Shown here one piece after another: positions 35,920 through 47,239 of a stretch of 64,000 bases of DNA. Every line of letters starts with the position of its first letter. Positions within the stretch are counted from its first letter, which is position 1. A program made the translations under genes and the position numbers. The DNA is from Metallyticus violacea (taxonomy: Eukaryota; Arthropoda; Insecta; Mantodea; Metallyticidae): positions 31,323,001 through 31,387,000 of the forward strand of contig CM060831.1 of assembly GCA_030762175.1 (NCBI GenBank), in the 5' to 3' direction. The notes beneath the pieces are model-generated. The model did not search any database. It was not told the DNA's origin and saw only the letters and a program-made list of their open reading frames with translations.

Positions 35920-36450
35920 CCGGCCTTCGAGAAAGCATGAGCTAATTACACTGGTAGAGTAAACAAGAAACCTAACTTTGCTGTCTCCATAGTGCTATTT
36001 AGGCAACTTCTCTGCCTTGCCTTCATGGAGTGCAGGATATGTTTCCAGGCGTATATGACAGGAATAGTAAATGATCGATTGTTACTATCATAGCATACAG
36101 TCAGGTACATTCTTCATTTGTGACCAGGAATGAGTTCAGCTCACCATCATTACAAATCACCAGTACACCGGTCGCTTCAGGTGATCGAATTCCTCATCCT
36201 CCGTATTCTCCAGATCTTGCTCCAGTTGATTGCTACCTGTTTCCGAAATTCAAAAACTTGCTTAAGGGGCGGAGAGATGCAGATGTATGTGCCTTAAGTA
36301 ACCAAAAATGAACTGCAGAACTGTTTCGGAAAGTGGAACGAACACTGGTAAAGTGTGTCACAGCTCAAGTGATTTACTTTGAAGGTGGTAAGGTTTCATT
36401 TAGTTTTTAATAAAGTTTCTACAAACATGTACGGTTTTTTACTCTACTTA
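35920..36450 (+). pseudogene. mariner transposase relic, family M copy B
   Basis: Reads PHPPYSPDLAPVDCYLFPKF (near 36200, third catalytic Asp) and KNLLKGRRDAD, then a tail resembling CFGKWNEHW...CVTAQVIYFEGG. It is truncated by stops. Its 5' part around CTCTGCCTTGCCTTCATGGA is shared with copy A (15.7 kb), but the segment with the HDN motif is missing. Ends next to the TIR element at 36453. Confidence 0.68.
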
Positions 36451-36452
36451 TA

Positions 36453-37172
36453 CGGGTGTGTTAATAAGGTATGCCAAACTTTCAGGACATATTCCTCACA
36501 AATAGAAGAAGAAAATATATTACATGGACACGGATCTGGAAACGCTTTATTTCCATGTTGTAAGTCATTTTCTACAACTCTTCATAGTACATTAATCATG
36601 AGAAACATAGGAACAGAACGTATCAGCATACCAATGAAACTTTTTCTTACATGAAATGTTCAAAATGATCTCCGCTGGTATTGATACATGCATCAACCAG
36701 CCGTCGCATAGAATCCCGGATACGCTGAAGTACCACTGGAGAATTGAGCATTGTTTCGCATCCTTCCACAATACGGGCACGAAGACTCCATGCATCTTTT
36801 ACCGGGATATACAAGAGCTTTCAAATGCGCCCACAAATAAAAGTCTACTGGGTTTAGGTCCGGTCGCATGTCAAATTACCTACTTTCAAATGGAACACAA
36901 AACACTGGCGATGAACTAAGAATTACAACTTAATTAAATGTAGCCAAGCGGGCAATTTTGAACATTTCATATAAAAATGAGTTTCAGTGGTATGTTGGTA
37001 CGTTCTGTTTCTGTATGTTTCCCACGATGGATGTACTATGAAGAGTTGTAAAAAAAAGAGTTCTTACATGGAAATAAAGCGTTTTCGGACCATGTCCATA
37101 TAACATGGTTTCTTCTTTTAAGTGTGGGGAATGTATCCTGAAAGTTTGACCGTGCCTTATTGTTACACCCTG
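36453..37172 (-). mobile_element. DNA transposon remnant with about 180-bp TIRs and TA flanks
   Basis: Left end CGGGTGTGTTAATAAGG (36453) and right end CCTTATTGTTACACCCTG (ending 37172) are inverted, each flanked by TA (36451-36452, 37173-37174). Similarity of the arms extends about 180 bp (36453-36640 versus 36990-37172), including AACGCTTTATTTCCATGT and ACAACTCTTCATAGTACAT. The minus strand between them encodes only a transposase C-terminus: NPVDFYLWAHLKALVY, then a block ending CINTSGDHFEH. Total 720 bp, a non-autonomous deletion derivative of a Tc1/mariner-type element. Confidence 0.8.
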
Positions 37173-37174
37173 TA

Positions 37175-38730
37175 CAATTATGCTGCTAATTTCATTTAAA
37201 AAAATAACCTGTGCTTTTACTTGGATATTGATCGTTAAAAGCCACTAACTTTCTATTATGTCCCATTTCGGCTGTAGTACTACAAGCACTACGGCTAACA
37301 ACGAAACAAATTTAGTTTGTTCCGAAATAACGTTCCATGTGCAGCATATTCTCCAAATCCAGTTCCCCTCCCCCCTCCCATTTAACTTAAAATCCTGAAA
37401 TGCACTTTCTGTCTATGAGCAGACGGTACTGGAACTTTGCAGTCTGCTATTCAAACTAAATTATAATAAAAAGAATGTTTCAGACCATAAACAACATTAC
37501 CTACAGCTTTCAATTGGCGAAGCTCTTGGGGCAACATAGATGAGTTACGGGTTTTTTTTTTTTTTTTTATTTCAATTGCAAGACAAACAGCGCCATTTTC
37601 TTCTGGAAGCAAAGTTCGGCCACTGCAATATTAAACGTTTATCTTCAGTTCGCACACACCGTCGTTTCCACTCGATTTAATATTGATATTAACGTGCAGC
37701 GATTAGATTAAGGCGCAATTTTATCGCAGCAAATAACCGAGGCTTTGTACAAAACATGGGAAATGTATAGCAGAAAGTCTATCTCTTCCCACTTGAGTGA
37801 AAAATAGTTTCCCCTTCTTGTCGCTCTCCAACATAGTAACGGGGCTGTGGACCAATTGTGTAGGACAAAAGCTAAACTCGCTCGCTAACTGCTATGTTAG
37901 CAACCATAAATTTCTGTGTACACGGCACAACAGACAAAACAATTTGATTCCGTACTTACTTTCGCATTAACGAAATTGCTCACTGTACGTGTTTGTGCAG
38001 AACATTTGTGTGTTAAAACGTAACCGAGTCTCAGACTGTTTAAAGTTTTAACACAAAAATCTTAAGCAGGCATTTTGACATGTGTAGAAATTAAACGGAT
38101 CACCAACCAGCCTCTTCGAGAGGAAATTCGGATATTCAGGTTCCGCACAAGATGATGAATAAATCTGAGAGCTGATGTGCAAGTGCACTATGGCAGGCAG
38201 GCGCTTTTTAAATGTAACTCATTAATCCAAACGTCACGTGGCGCGCTATTCCGGAGAGCGATAAAAACAACATACAGCGCGTGACGCGGTCAGGAAAAGC
38301 TGACAAAAAAACGCGCTAGAGGAGAAGATAATTTGTGATCTATATATATAAAATTTTCTGGGACTCGCATCCGTAAAGTAAAAATAAGCAAGCCCGGCAT
38401 TATCCAAAAATGCAAAAGCTACATATGCACATTTTTTTTTAGAAAGGCGCATGCATGAAATCACAGCCCCTCTGCGCGTTTTCATTATAACAGGACAATC
38501 CCGCGCTCCTATAGGCCGTTTTTGTTCTTTTTGTAATTTCAAATGTCGAATACTCAAATAACAGAAATAGTTATACATTTACAAGTTAAAAAAGAAACTT
38601 GAAAGAACACTCAAGTATGTCAATTGTCTTTCCCTTTCAATTTCTTCTTTTGCGTTTGCCCTAGATCACACTAGACAGAGGACTATAGGGGACAATATAA
38701 ATTGACAAAAAAGAATTACTAACATAACTG
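37175..38730. other. No recognised content
   Basis: GC-richer patches at 38220-38330 and 38440-38520 are not assigned; T-run at 37552-37568. Confidence 0.45.
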
Positions 38731-39630
38731 CAGGGCGATTCAATGAACATGAACCAACTTCTGTGATTTGCCTGTAGGTGGTGGAGCTCTTGCTATGTGC
38801 GGTATCGTATAGTGATGCTGACACAACCACATTACAATTTCCTTAACTATTTTACTAGGCTTAACTACCAACCCTATAAAAAGTAGTTGCTGAAATTGGC
38901 CACCGTCATTTTCCATACATTTTTGCCACCTCTTTAAAAATTATCATCACTCGCTGTAGATCAGTAATGCCGTCTATTTTTGGAGGATATTTTATTTCAA
39001 TTATTTCAGAGTGTGTGAGTTTGTCTTGTATACGGGTTTTTAAATGTAGGGTATTGTTAAATCAGTAATTAAGAATCTATGGTTTCCTTCGTCCCCCGAT
39101 CAATTCCCTTGCGACTTTTGTTTTTGGGATTAATTAAAAAATACAGTATAGAAGGCATCAAAATGCATGTCTTAGTATGACAGATTTTCTGGCAACGATG
39201 GTGTGCGAAGTACCCGTCATGCTGCCGCACCCGTTCCAGCGTTCCCCCTTCAATCCAAAGAGCGGTGAAGTCCTCATTGACATGCTGTTCAAGTTACAGA
39301 TCAGGCACCAGGTCAGCACACACAACACCTTTTAGGTGTCCCCACAGACAGAAGGCAAGGGGATTAAAGTTATGCAATCGGACAGGTTGCAACAGGCCCT
39401 GTTCATTCCATGGAACGATTTAGTATCATTGATGTCATCTCCTTATTGACAGTTCTATTCTTCCGATTTCTCATTTCTCCCTCGTTTGTTCTGTTTTTCA
39501 AACCGTGTCCAGTTGCTCTAATTACAGTGTTTCTGTACATTACAGGAGGTGTCAAAGTGGACAGTTTCGTTCGTTTCCCTGTCAGGAATCACCTCTGGAA
39601 ATTTGTCCCAGTTGTTCTGCCTCGCCCTGT
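38731..39630 (-). mobile_element. Tc1/mariner-type element relic with CAGGGCGA ends
   Basis: Left CAGGGCGATTC (38731) and right TCGCCCTG (ending 39629) are inverted termini. The minus strand reads NPLAFCLWGHLKGVVCADLV (about 39375-39315), then GGTLERVRQHDGY. After an interruption it reads DLQRVMIIFKEVAKMYGK near 38940. The pattern is a transposase C-terminus split by an insertion or deletion scar at about 38990-39170. Many stops. Confidence 0.55.
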
Positions 39631-39966
39631 ATAAGTTTTTCTGAGCTATAAAAGTTGTTGCAGAAATAATCCCATATTGGTATGCATATTATTACCTAGC
39701 ACTGTGGAGCATCTGCATGAAACAATGCTTGTTTGTGTCGCACAGTCACAAACGGGCAGGAAACGGAGGCCCAGTGAACTCCAACCAGACGAAGTATTGC
39801 AGAATAGTACCCATGAGTGTTGGAGATTGATGTCAGTGAGAAGTGCGTGTAGTAATAAGGTATGAATGGGCACCCACTGACATCTACCGGAAGAGTATGG
39901 ACGTGTAGATGGTGAAGGTATTGCAACATGTGAATAAACAAATCAGGGCTCTTGAGGCTGGTTATT
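39631..39966. other. No recognised content
   Basis: Overlapping open frames on both strands at 39677-39941 lack motifs. Confidence 0.4.
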
Positions 39967-40092
39967 GTTTATTTGGTTTAATTACGGACGTTCTTTAACA
40001 TCTCAGGTCATCAGCGTCCCATTCAATTCAGGGATAAATTTTTCTCAGATGCCTCTTCTTTCAGGCATGTGGTTCTATTTGGTGTTGTAAAT
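39967..40092 (-). mobile_element. SINE1 copy 6, 5'-truncated
   Basis: Only the 3' part is present, in minus orientation: tail, hairpin arms and the CTGAAAGAAGAGGC block. The tRNA-like head is missing beyond about 40092. Confidence 0.7.
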
Positions 40093-40681
40093 TCTTGAGG
40101 TTGGAAAACACTGTCATTACCACAATTATCATAGTGTCTAGGTAGGCTGATAATTGGCATGCAAAGTGAGATATTCCGGTTTTTAACCTGGAGAATCTGG
40201 CCAACCAACCTTAGCAAGCAAATTTCCCGGTGTGGAGAAATATCAAGAGCAAGAGAGATGCTCTCTGCCATGTTGCAACATGGCGCTCTGTTTCTGCTGC
40301 AGTGTTATGACCTAGATATTCCTTCAAATATGCCAGTTAGTACAGAACTATTGGCACACTATCAATACAAGCCCCAGTTTTACTTGTTGTGGTAAATTAC
40401 ATCACTTAACGCTGCCATTTTCTCAATATTCTTCGACATTTAATGCTTTTGCCTTTCAACAGTTAAGATTAGATGTAAACGAATGGCCTTGGTTTTTGGT
40501 TAGAGATAATTAATTCTCTTCATTTGACTTGCGCATTTTTATATAATTCCTAACATTATAAGAAATGGGCCAAAGAAAAAATAAAAAAAAAAAAAAATAA
40601 AAGAAAGTTCTACCTTTCCTTTCCAAAAATCATACTGGGATTTATTTTCAAAACTGTGAGTTTTTCGTTTTTAGTTGTGGC
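40093..40681. other. No recognised content
   Basis: A 78-codon open frame at 40159 has no recognised motif. Confidence 0.4.
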
Positions 40682-40694
40682 ATTTTGCAAAACT

Positions 40695-41404
40695 TCTCAT
40701 TTGGCCTACAGCCCGGGATGAGCCTTGGCCTGCTGCGACCTCTGCTTCCTCTAATCCCGTCTTACGATTTCATTGATAGAGAGCAGTATTGCAGGGGGCA
40801 TATGATTAGCATGTTCGCACCCCGCCGGTCGCCTATCACGCGGCTTTCGTGATCGAAGAATGCCATCTCTCCATCAGGCAGCTTCCCAATTGTCCTCATG
40901 AGGCTGGGTTGACCCGTTCCAGACCTCCCTAACTTAGAAAAATTCCTAAGTAGGTTGATCCCTCCCCATATCTAAAGGAATTTACAGAGTCCGTGGTATT
41001 TTTACATTAGGACGGCACCTAGAGTCCTTTCTGACCCGCCTTTCGGCTGTAGACGATCTCGTCGCCCAAGCGCTAAGCGAACTTAGCTATCAGATTCTCA
41101 CTGGTGGGTATCTCACGTCTAGCGTAGACCTACTCAATTTAAGAAGTGAGTTAACCCAGCATTAAGGTAGCCACTGCCCACCCCACGAGAACAGAGATTC
41201 GGGGAAATCCCTGCCCCCAAGGTACATGCCATAGGCACTCCCTTGGGACACACTGCCGCCGTGGGTACTCTTTACTCGTGAGTTCCGGGACTACTGCCAC
41301 GCCGAGTCCAAACCATCCGGAAAACTCCCCAATGGGAGGGGCTCGAATAAGTTCGGGCCGGCTGCTTCTAGTAGGTATAAGGAATCTAACCTGGGCCTCT
41401 GGTT
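40695..41404 (-). mobile_element. GC-rich 710-bp retroposon with 13-bp TSD, unclassified
   Basis: Flanked by perfect 13-bp direct repeats ATTTTGCAAAACT at 40682-40694 and 41405-41417. GC content is clearly above both flanks. The likely 3' end, on the minus strand, is GCCAAGGCTCATCCCGGGCT followed by GTAGGCCAAATGAG (40728-40695). This resembles 3' tails of some insect non-LTR elements and lacks poly-A. A 59-codon open frame on the minus strand (about 40958-40782) reads ...GKLPDGEMAFFDHESRVIGD... but I do not recognise it. It may be a 5'-truncated LINE or a SINE-like unit parasitising one. No pol III boxes with proper spacing were seen. Confidence 0.6.
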
Positions 41405-41417
41405 ATTTTGCAAAACT

Positions 41418-42257
41418 ATGCATCATTAATACAAATAAATTTTAAAATTTTAAAGCCAATAGAGATTTATCATACAGGAATTAGAAAATTGCTTCATAAT
41501 TACTGGTAAATGTTTTTAAATACCGATTTACTTGAGATCATTTGTGCGATATATTTGTAATGATTAATCTTTCTATAGGAGCCCGAAGATGGAAAGTTCT
41601 CCCGATACTTTACGCAGGCGAAGACTATGCATTTATTGGTAATATTAATGAATAAAATGTATTGATACGTACATCAATCAGCATGTTATGTATTGAAAGT
41701 GGATATTGACAATGTTTATCTGTGTGTCCCTACTTCACTTGTCATTGTTGATGCAAGTGACACGTCTGCCAGCCCTAGAGCACGCCCAGACGTCAATCTC
41801 GAAACCGACAGTGATCTATTACCCCGTTTTTCTTACTGAATGGAAACGTAAACGCAGAATCGGCGATTCTGATATCAACAACGCATGGTGACAAAACGGC
41901 GAGTTGGAACTTTAACAAAGGACTAGAGTGGTGTCGGAGTTGTTTTCCTCGTAAGTCATGCTGCAAAATTCTTCAATTTTTTTACTGACATTCAATTAAA
42001 TGTCATAACTGTTTTAATGCTACAAATGTCAACCAGCTGCCAAGTCTAGTCTGAAATGGTTTGAAGTGCCAATAAAAATAAACATTTTCTCGGCAATGTA
42101 TAAAATAAAATCGCATAAATATATAATTAATTATCTACATAAATAATAAGATGTTTCATTTTTGAATGAAGGGAAACAAATATTTATTGTGCAATCACTT
42201 TTCAAGTTATAGCTGATGAAATTAGTACATGTAATTTCAAAGTAATCGGTAATAAAA
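41418..42257. other. No recognised content
   Basis: AT-rich; nothing assigned. Confidence 0.5.
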
Positions 42258-42545
42258 TAGTTCTCAGTGTCTGGTTTAGATAAAAATGTGTGAAATATAA
42301 AAATATGACTTTAAAAATAGGGATAGGGATAAATGCTATGGCATTATTAACTTGCCTAATTTCGCGTTTAAGGTTTTAAATGCAAATCAAATGTATAATT
42401 ATTTGAACCTAAATCTTTTAATATTTTAAATGTTCCTGCATTTCTTTTTGGAGGGGAATTCAAAGGTAGGCATGTTTTCTATAACTATAGCAACTTTGAG
42501 CTAATTTAAGGAGGTTAAACATTTTGTATAATAATAAGGGGTCGT
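42258..42545 (+). repeat. Unclassified repeat Q, forward copy
   Basis: Its reverse complement matches 45825-46065: shared blocks include CAGTGTCTGGTTT, TGACTTTAAA and, further in, GCTAATTTAA...TTAACATTTTG. The two copies face each other 3.3 kb apart. They could be the arms of one element or two independent insertions. No coding content was seen. Confidence 0.5.
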
Positions 42546-42564
42546 TCAGCTCTTTATTATTACT

Positions 42565-42788
42565 AAGCTATTCATCAGCGTCCCATTCAATTCAGGGCGT
42601 GAAACGGCCGAAAGTTTTGCTCAAAGGCCTCTTCTTTCAGGCTTGGGTTTCTTTTATGTGCTGTAAATCTACGACACGGTAGGGAGCCATACTTAGAATT
42701 TTTAAGCTCTAAAAAATCCAGCGACCCTGTGCTTGTTTGTACCCGCGATCCCAGGTCCAAAAGGCAAGTATGATTGCCACTAGAGCAG
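42565..42788 (-). mobile_element. SINE1 copy 7, truncated at both ends
   Basis: Minus orientation, diverged. The body and part of the tRNA-like head (AAGTATGATTGCCACTAGAG complement of the A-box region) are present. The terminal tail and the first acceptor arm are missing. Confidence 0.72.
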
Positions 42789-43312
42789 TTTCGTAAAAGT
42801 ATGACAAATTTGTCGCTATATCGTGACAAGTGGTTGTTTCATATAACTTACAAATATATCATATATGACAGGTATAAAATTGTAACTTGTCATAAGACAA
42901 ATTGCTGTTTCATAAAGTTGACACTCGTGTAAAAACAAATACGGGGTTTTTCCTATCCCCACTCGTTTGTCATGCTCTGGAAAGGATAGCAAGCCTGAAT
43001 GCTTACTTGTTGACCTTGGTGATCGTCGCCATCGAAAGGCAACTATTCCAGATGTGTGCTGTGTTGTTCGTTTCTTAATTCGACAGTATACATAAAATAT
43101 ATTATGTCTCGTGTGTTTACAACGGCACAGCGTGCTTTTATGTACGATTCCTTGTGTTAATTCAGTGGCGAAAGAATTGTGGAAACAATAATTTTGGCAT
43201 AAGTTGATTCTGTTACTTACGTATCATACTAATCCCTTTTTAAATAATTAGCTACAGGGAGCGTTCACATTGTGAATAATTCCATGAGAGCAATTCACTA
43301 TGTGTTTCCACA
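42789..43312. other. Interior of possible TIR structure
   Basis: Contains further TTTCATAAAG/TTTCATATAA motifs like the putative terminus at 42786; no gene. Confidence 0.35.
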
Positions 43313-43576
43313 AGACAGAGTTATTAGTAGGGATCTGTGCCCCCCTCGGTCAGTCTGCGATTATTATCTCTAGGGTAAGTTTAAAAAACAAATAAATAAA
43401 TAAACAATAATTATAATAAAGCAGTTTATAAGACCAATCTGCACTCCATACAAGAACTCAAAGATAATATTCGTCAGGGAACTGTCCGAATTTCTCAAAA
43501 TGAACTACAGCTAGTGATGAATACTTTCCTAAATAGATATCAAAAATATGTGGAGAAAGAAGGTGGGCAGTTTTAA
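43313..43576 (+). pseudogene. Transposase C-terminal relic
   Basis: Reads DRVISRDLCPPRSVCDYYL (43314-43371), the block around the last catalytic position, with SPDLTPCDFYLWG eroded so that the Asp is in VCDYY. An AT-rich filler follows (43372-43420). It then resumes as VYKTNLHSIQELKDNIRQ and LNRYQKYVEKEGGQF, ending at TAA 43574-43576. Part of a Tc1/mariner-type transposase of the ...CVEKEGGHL group. It sits inside a possible TIR structure (42786-44340). Confidence 0.6.
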
Positions 43577-44591
43577 TACCTCATTTGATAATCTGGTAAG
43601 TAATGAGCTCTTAAATTTATTTGTGTATTGTTATATGATTGGTCTGTTTTATTGTTTAACTCTCCCGATTTTCACCGAGACCTGGCTGGCTGGCTAACTG
43701 ACTAACGAGCTGCGCGCTCGCCCATAGGCAAAAGACTTCGGGGAAAAATAAAATTGATCGTAAGGTATAATAATATTATATTAGATTATTAAATAAAAAT
43801 AAGAGCAATGTATTTGATAATTCTTGTCAACTAATGGAATTACTATTAATAGCACATTGTTATCTGTAATAATCGATATTAAAATAATGATCTCGGTTAC
43901 CTTATCGTATTTTATAATAAAGGTAAACATCAACACAAATGATAAGTTAGCTATGGCCGACAACGTTAATCAGCTACAAAATTAATGTTAGATAAGCTAA
44001 TAGAGCATAGAAGAAAACACAATAATCGCTTTTTTTCTATTGTAAAAAAAGGTTTTAAACTTATGTTCATTTTCGCTTAGACTGTATCGTGTATCACATT
44101 AAGGCTAAGTACATATATTGCAATAAATTATTGCTGTCGCACGTGCTATGACAGATAAGCGTTCTCCTGTAGAATTTGTTTTACAATTTTATAAATATGT
44201 CCGTTGTCACTATTGTATGTGACGATATTTTGCATCACAAAACAAGTATGTAAAAATATTTCTGACAAATTGTCACTTTCTATTACTCACATTAATTTTT
44301 TATGAAATAAAATATTACAAATTTGTTATGCTTTATGAAATTGAAACTTGTGAAGATATTGAATGTAAAATCATTGACTGTCACCTGTCAAACTTCCAGT
44401 TTTAATGGAACAGGGACCAGGACTAATTCACTTAGCTCAGATCTTTATGAAGTGAGGTCGAAAAAGTTTGAGCAAAGCCGATGTAGAACATCATAGAAAA
44501 TCATGTTGTTTTGAGTCTACAGAGACAATGGTGACAGAGGTCGTTAATACGTGACTAAGGATTGTTCCAGTTTATAAAAAGCTATTCCAGA
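43577..44591. other. Right half of possible TIR structure
   Basis: ACAAATTTGTTATGCTTTAT followed by GAAATT (44317-44342) is the inverse of the motif at 42788-42813. No gene. Confidence 0.35.
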
Positions 44592-44672
44592 TTTCTTTTA
44601 TTTCATGTATCTTCCGTGTCCGCTGCCTGTAATGCCTCAAAATGGATGTTTAAGCACTAGTCTAAATACATA
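44592..44672 (+). mobile_element. SINE2 3' fragment
   Basis: Only the 3' module remains: TTTCATGTATC, GTGTCCGCTGCCTGTAATGC and GTTTAAGCACTAGTC. 5'-truncated and diverged. Confidence 0.6.
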
Positions 44673-45231
44673 GATAAAATCTTGTCTACGATGATAGTGA
44701 TGACACATTTCTTTTCCCAGAAATTAGACACGGTTAAAGTGGCAGCACATAGACCTGTGTAAAATGCAAATTATGAGAATTTATTTGGAGGAAAGAGGGT
44801 TAATATTTCTCAGTTTTACAACTGACGCAATCTCATCCGCTAGTTAAAACAAAGTCACTAGGAATGCCATTCACAATGGGGAACAGGATTTACAAGATTA
44901 CTGTGTCACTGTTTGTGGCATTTAAAAGCCCTAAATGCAACTTTTCCCTGAAATCCACAGATTTTAGAAGTTAAACTTGATAATGCCAGGTCACGTTAAA
45001 GTCATAATACCTTAAGCTTAGCGGATAAAACAGAAAGTGTAATCACTTGATTAATACATTTGGACACCGCAGAACGGCGCTAATGTTGTTTCGTGCACTA
45101 ATTATCAGTGCGCAATGTTTTGATTTTTTTCAGATTAGATAGCACTACTTGTGTAACCAGCAACTACCGAGTTTTAGTTATAAGTCTTCGGCTTCCTAAA
45201 ACGTGTGTGCAATGAATGCTATCTTAATCCA
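44673..45231. other. No recognised content
   Basis: Nothing assigned. Confidence 0.5.
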
Positions 45232-45785
45232 TTTATTATTTATTTTATATGCACTCTTTTAACACCTCAAGTCATCAGCGTCCGATTCAATTCAGGGCGT
45301 GAAACGGCCGATAACTTTTGCTTAGAGGCCTCATCTTTCAGGATTGAGATTCTTTTACGTGACGTAAATCTACTACATGGGACCCACGGCTTTATTTTCC
45401 TTTCGAAAGATGTACTTGTGTTTTACACCCTAAAAGGTCGGTCCTGGTGGTCTAGTGACAACCATACTTGTCTTTAGACAGATCGTAGGTTCAATCCCGG
45501 TCATTAACGATGGATTTTTTCGGGCGTAAAAATCCTTAGGAAGGGAAGTAAAGCCGTGGGTCCCGTACCATGTATTTATTGCACGAAAAAGAACCTCAAG
45601 CCTGAAAGAAGAGGCCTCTGAATAAAAGTTATCGGCGGTTTCATGCCCTGAATTGAATGGGACGCTGATGACCTGAGATGTTAAAGAGCGTCCGTAAATA
45701 AACAAATAAACAACACCCTAAAATATCCATCGGCTCTGACAGGTTTTGAACCCGGGAACTTGGGTCAAGTATGATTACAATAATT
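45232..45785 (-). mobile_element. SINE1 copy 8, split by copy 9
   Basis: The minus-strand SINE1 body occupies 45232-45435. Its head fragment resumes at 45724-45785 (ATCCATCGG...GGTTTTGAACCC). A second SINE1 lies between with an 11-bp TSD. The head lacks its first acceptor arm. Confidence 0.82.
45436..45712 (+). mobile_element. SINE1 copy 9, nested in copy 8
   Basis: Plus-strand full-length SINE1 inserted in copy 8. Perfect TSD ACACCCTAAAA at 45425-45435 and 45713-45723. 3' hairpin intact. A deletion removes part of the TAAGTATGGCTTCC block. Confidence 0.9.
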
Positions 45786-45824
45786 TTGGTGTTTTTGCAA
45801 AATTATCAAGTCTATACTCCGTAT

Positions 45825-46065
45825 TACATATGAGATCTCTTATTAATATGCAAAATGTTAACAACGTTAAATTAGCCTAAAGTTGTTGCATATACCATAA
45901 ATAGGCCTATCTTAATATTCCCGTCCAAAAATGACTTAATAACACTTAAAATATTAAACTGCAAATTAAAGAGGTATGATAATGTTGCAATAGAATATGT
46001 TCCTACCTTTAAAGTCACACTGTTATATTTAACTTTTGTCTAAAACCAGACACTGCACATTACGT
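45825..46065 (-). repeat. Unclassified repeat Q, inverted copy
   Basis: Inverted partner of 42258-42545. The order of matching blocks is preserved over about 240 bases with moderate divergence. The outermost shared block is AAACCAGACACTG at about 46052-46064. A nested SINE1 pair lies just to its left. Confidence 0.5.
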
Positions 46066-47239
46066 TTTTTATAATATTGATATATTTTATGTAGTTACAA
46101 GATTCTGTGCAGGCCTGAGTTACGGGATAATATTAACTTTTCCATTAAGTGTCAAGTTTTCATTAGTCCTGTACCTGCCCGTCTGTTCCTCCCTTCCGTC
46201 GCCTGGCAAGCACCTTCGTGTCCAAAATCAACATCTTCTTCTTATAACAGACTAAGAAAACCGCTCCATGCCACTAAATATATAAACACGTGCTTCATTT
46301 CAAAGAATTGAAAAGAATGTGTCCAATCCACGCTGGCCACGATTCGATATTCCAGGTGTAAAAATGTAATAAAATACCAAAATAACAAAAAAACTGGAAT
46401 TCGTCATTAGAAAAAAAATTGGCGAACACCTTGCAAGGTTTCGGGAGGTTTGCGAATCACAGTATAAGAAATTCTGAACTGTCTTATCCCAACCCCCTTT
46501 CAGTCCTGGTTTTGCAACGAGTAACTACCATAAGTTTAAATATTATTCTGTGCAATCTGCAATTATCTTCTTTGTCAGGAGCTTAGCCAGAATGACTACA
46601 TACAGTACGAAATCTGGATGATCTTTGGAAATAATGCATCATAGTGTCAGGGGGCATGCGGAAAAAAAGTTTTTTTTTTGTTGAAAAAAATACACCTTTA
46701 TGTTTATCTGGTAACCAAATTTATATCAAAGCTCATTGTTGATGTTCTGCTGGCGTTATTTTAACTAGCATTCTTCTTTTAATGACGTGACAGCTGTTGT
46801 ATTTTCTGCCATTCTTCAAGTACGTACACCAATGCGCTGGGAAATTTGCCAACTGCAGGCCCTCAGTACTTGAAGTACGGACAGAATGGGACTGGGATGA
46901 AGAAGATCATATATCTCATGTAAAAGCCGTAAATTATTGTGCTGCATAGCGAAAAAAATCTGAAGTAACTATGTGGCTAGCTTTTATTTTTCCTTCTTGG
47001 TAGAGCTGTTTCTGTTTTTAAAACGAAAGCTAGATATGCGGTGCTGAAGCTTGTACCTACCTTTTGTGTAAATTTAAATACTATAAAGAGTGCAACAAAA
47101 CAATAGGGGAAGGTTGTAATTTTTGCGAGCAAAATTCTATAGATATTGATTATAATTAATTTCGCTTTTTAAGCAGAAACTTTACTTGAAGTGCGTTCTG
47201 ACAAGAAAATAAACTAAACTTCAAACTAAAGGTCCTTAT
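46066..47239. other. No recognised content
   Basis: A loose inverted repeat around TTCTTCAAGTAC (46812) and GTACTTGAAG (46866) is the only structure seen. Confidence 0.45.

Noticed and set aside
40695..41404. rRNA or other structural RNA gene (GC-rich)
   Set aside because: No rRNA core motifs recognised, and the flanking 13-bp TSD shows an inserted element.
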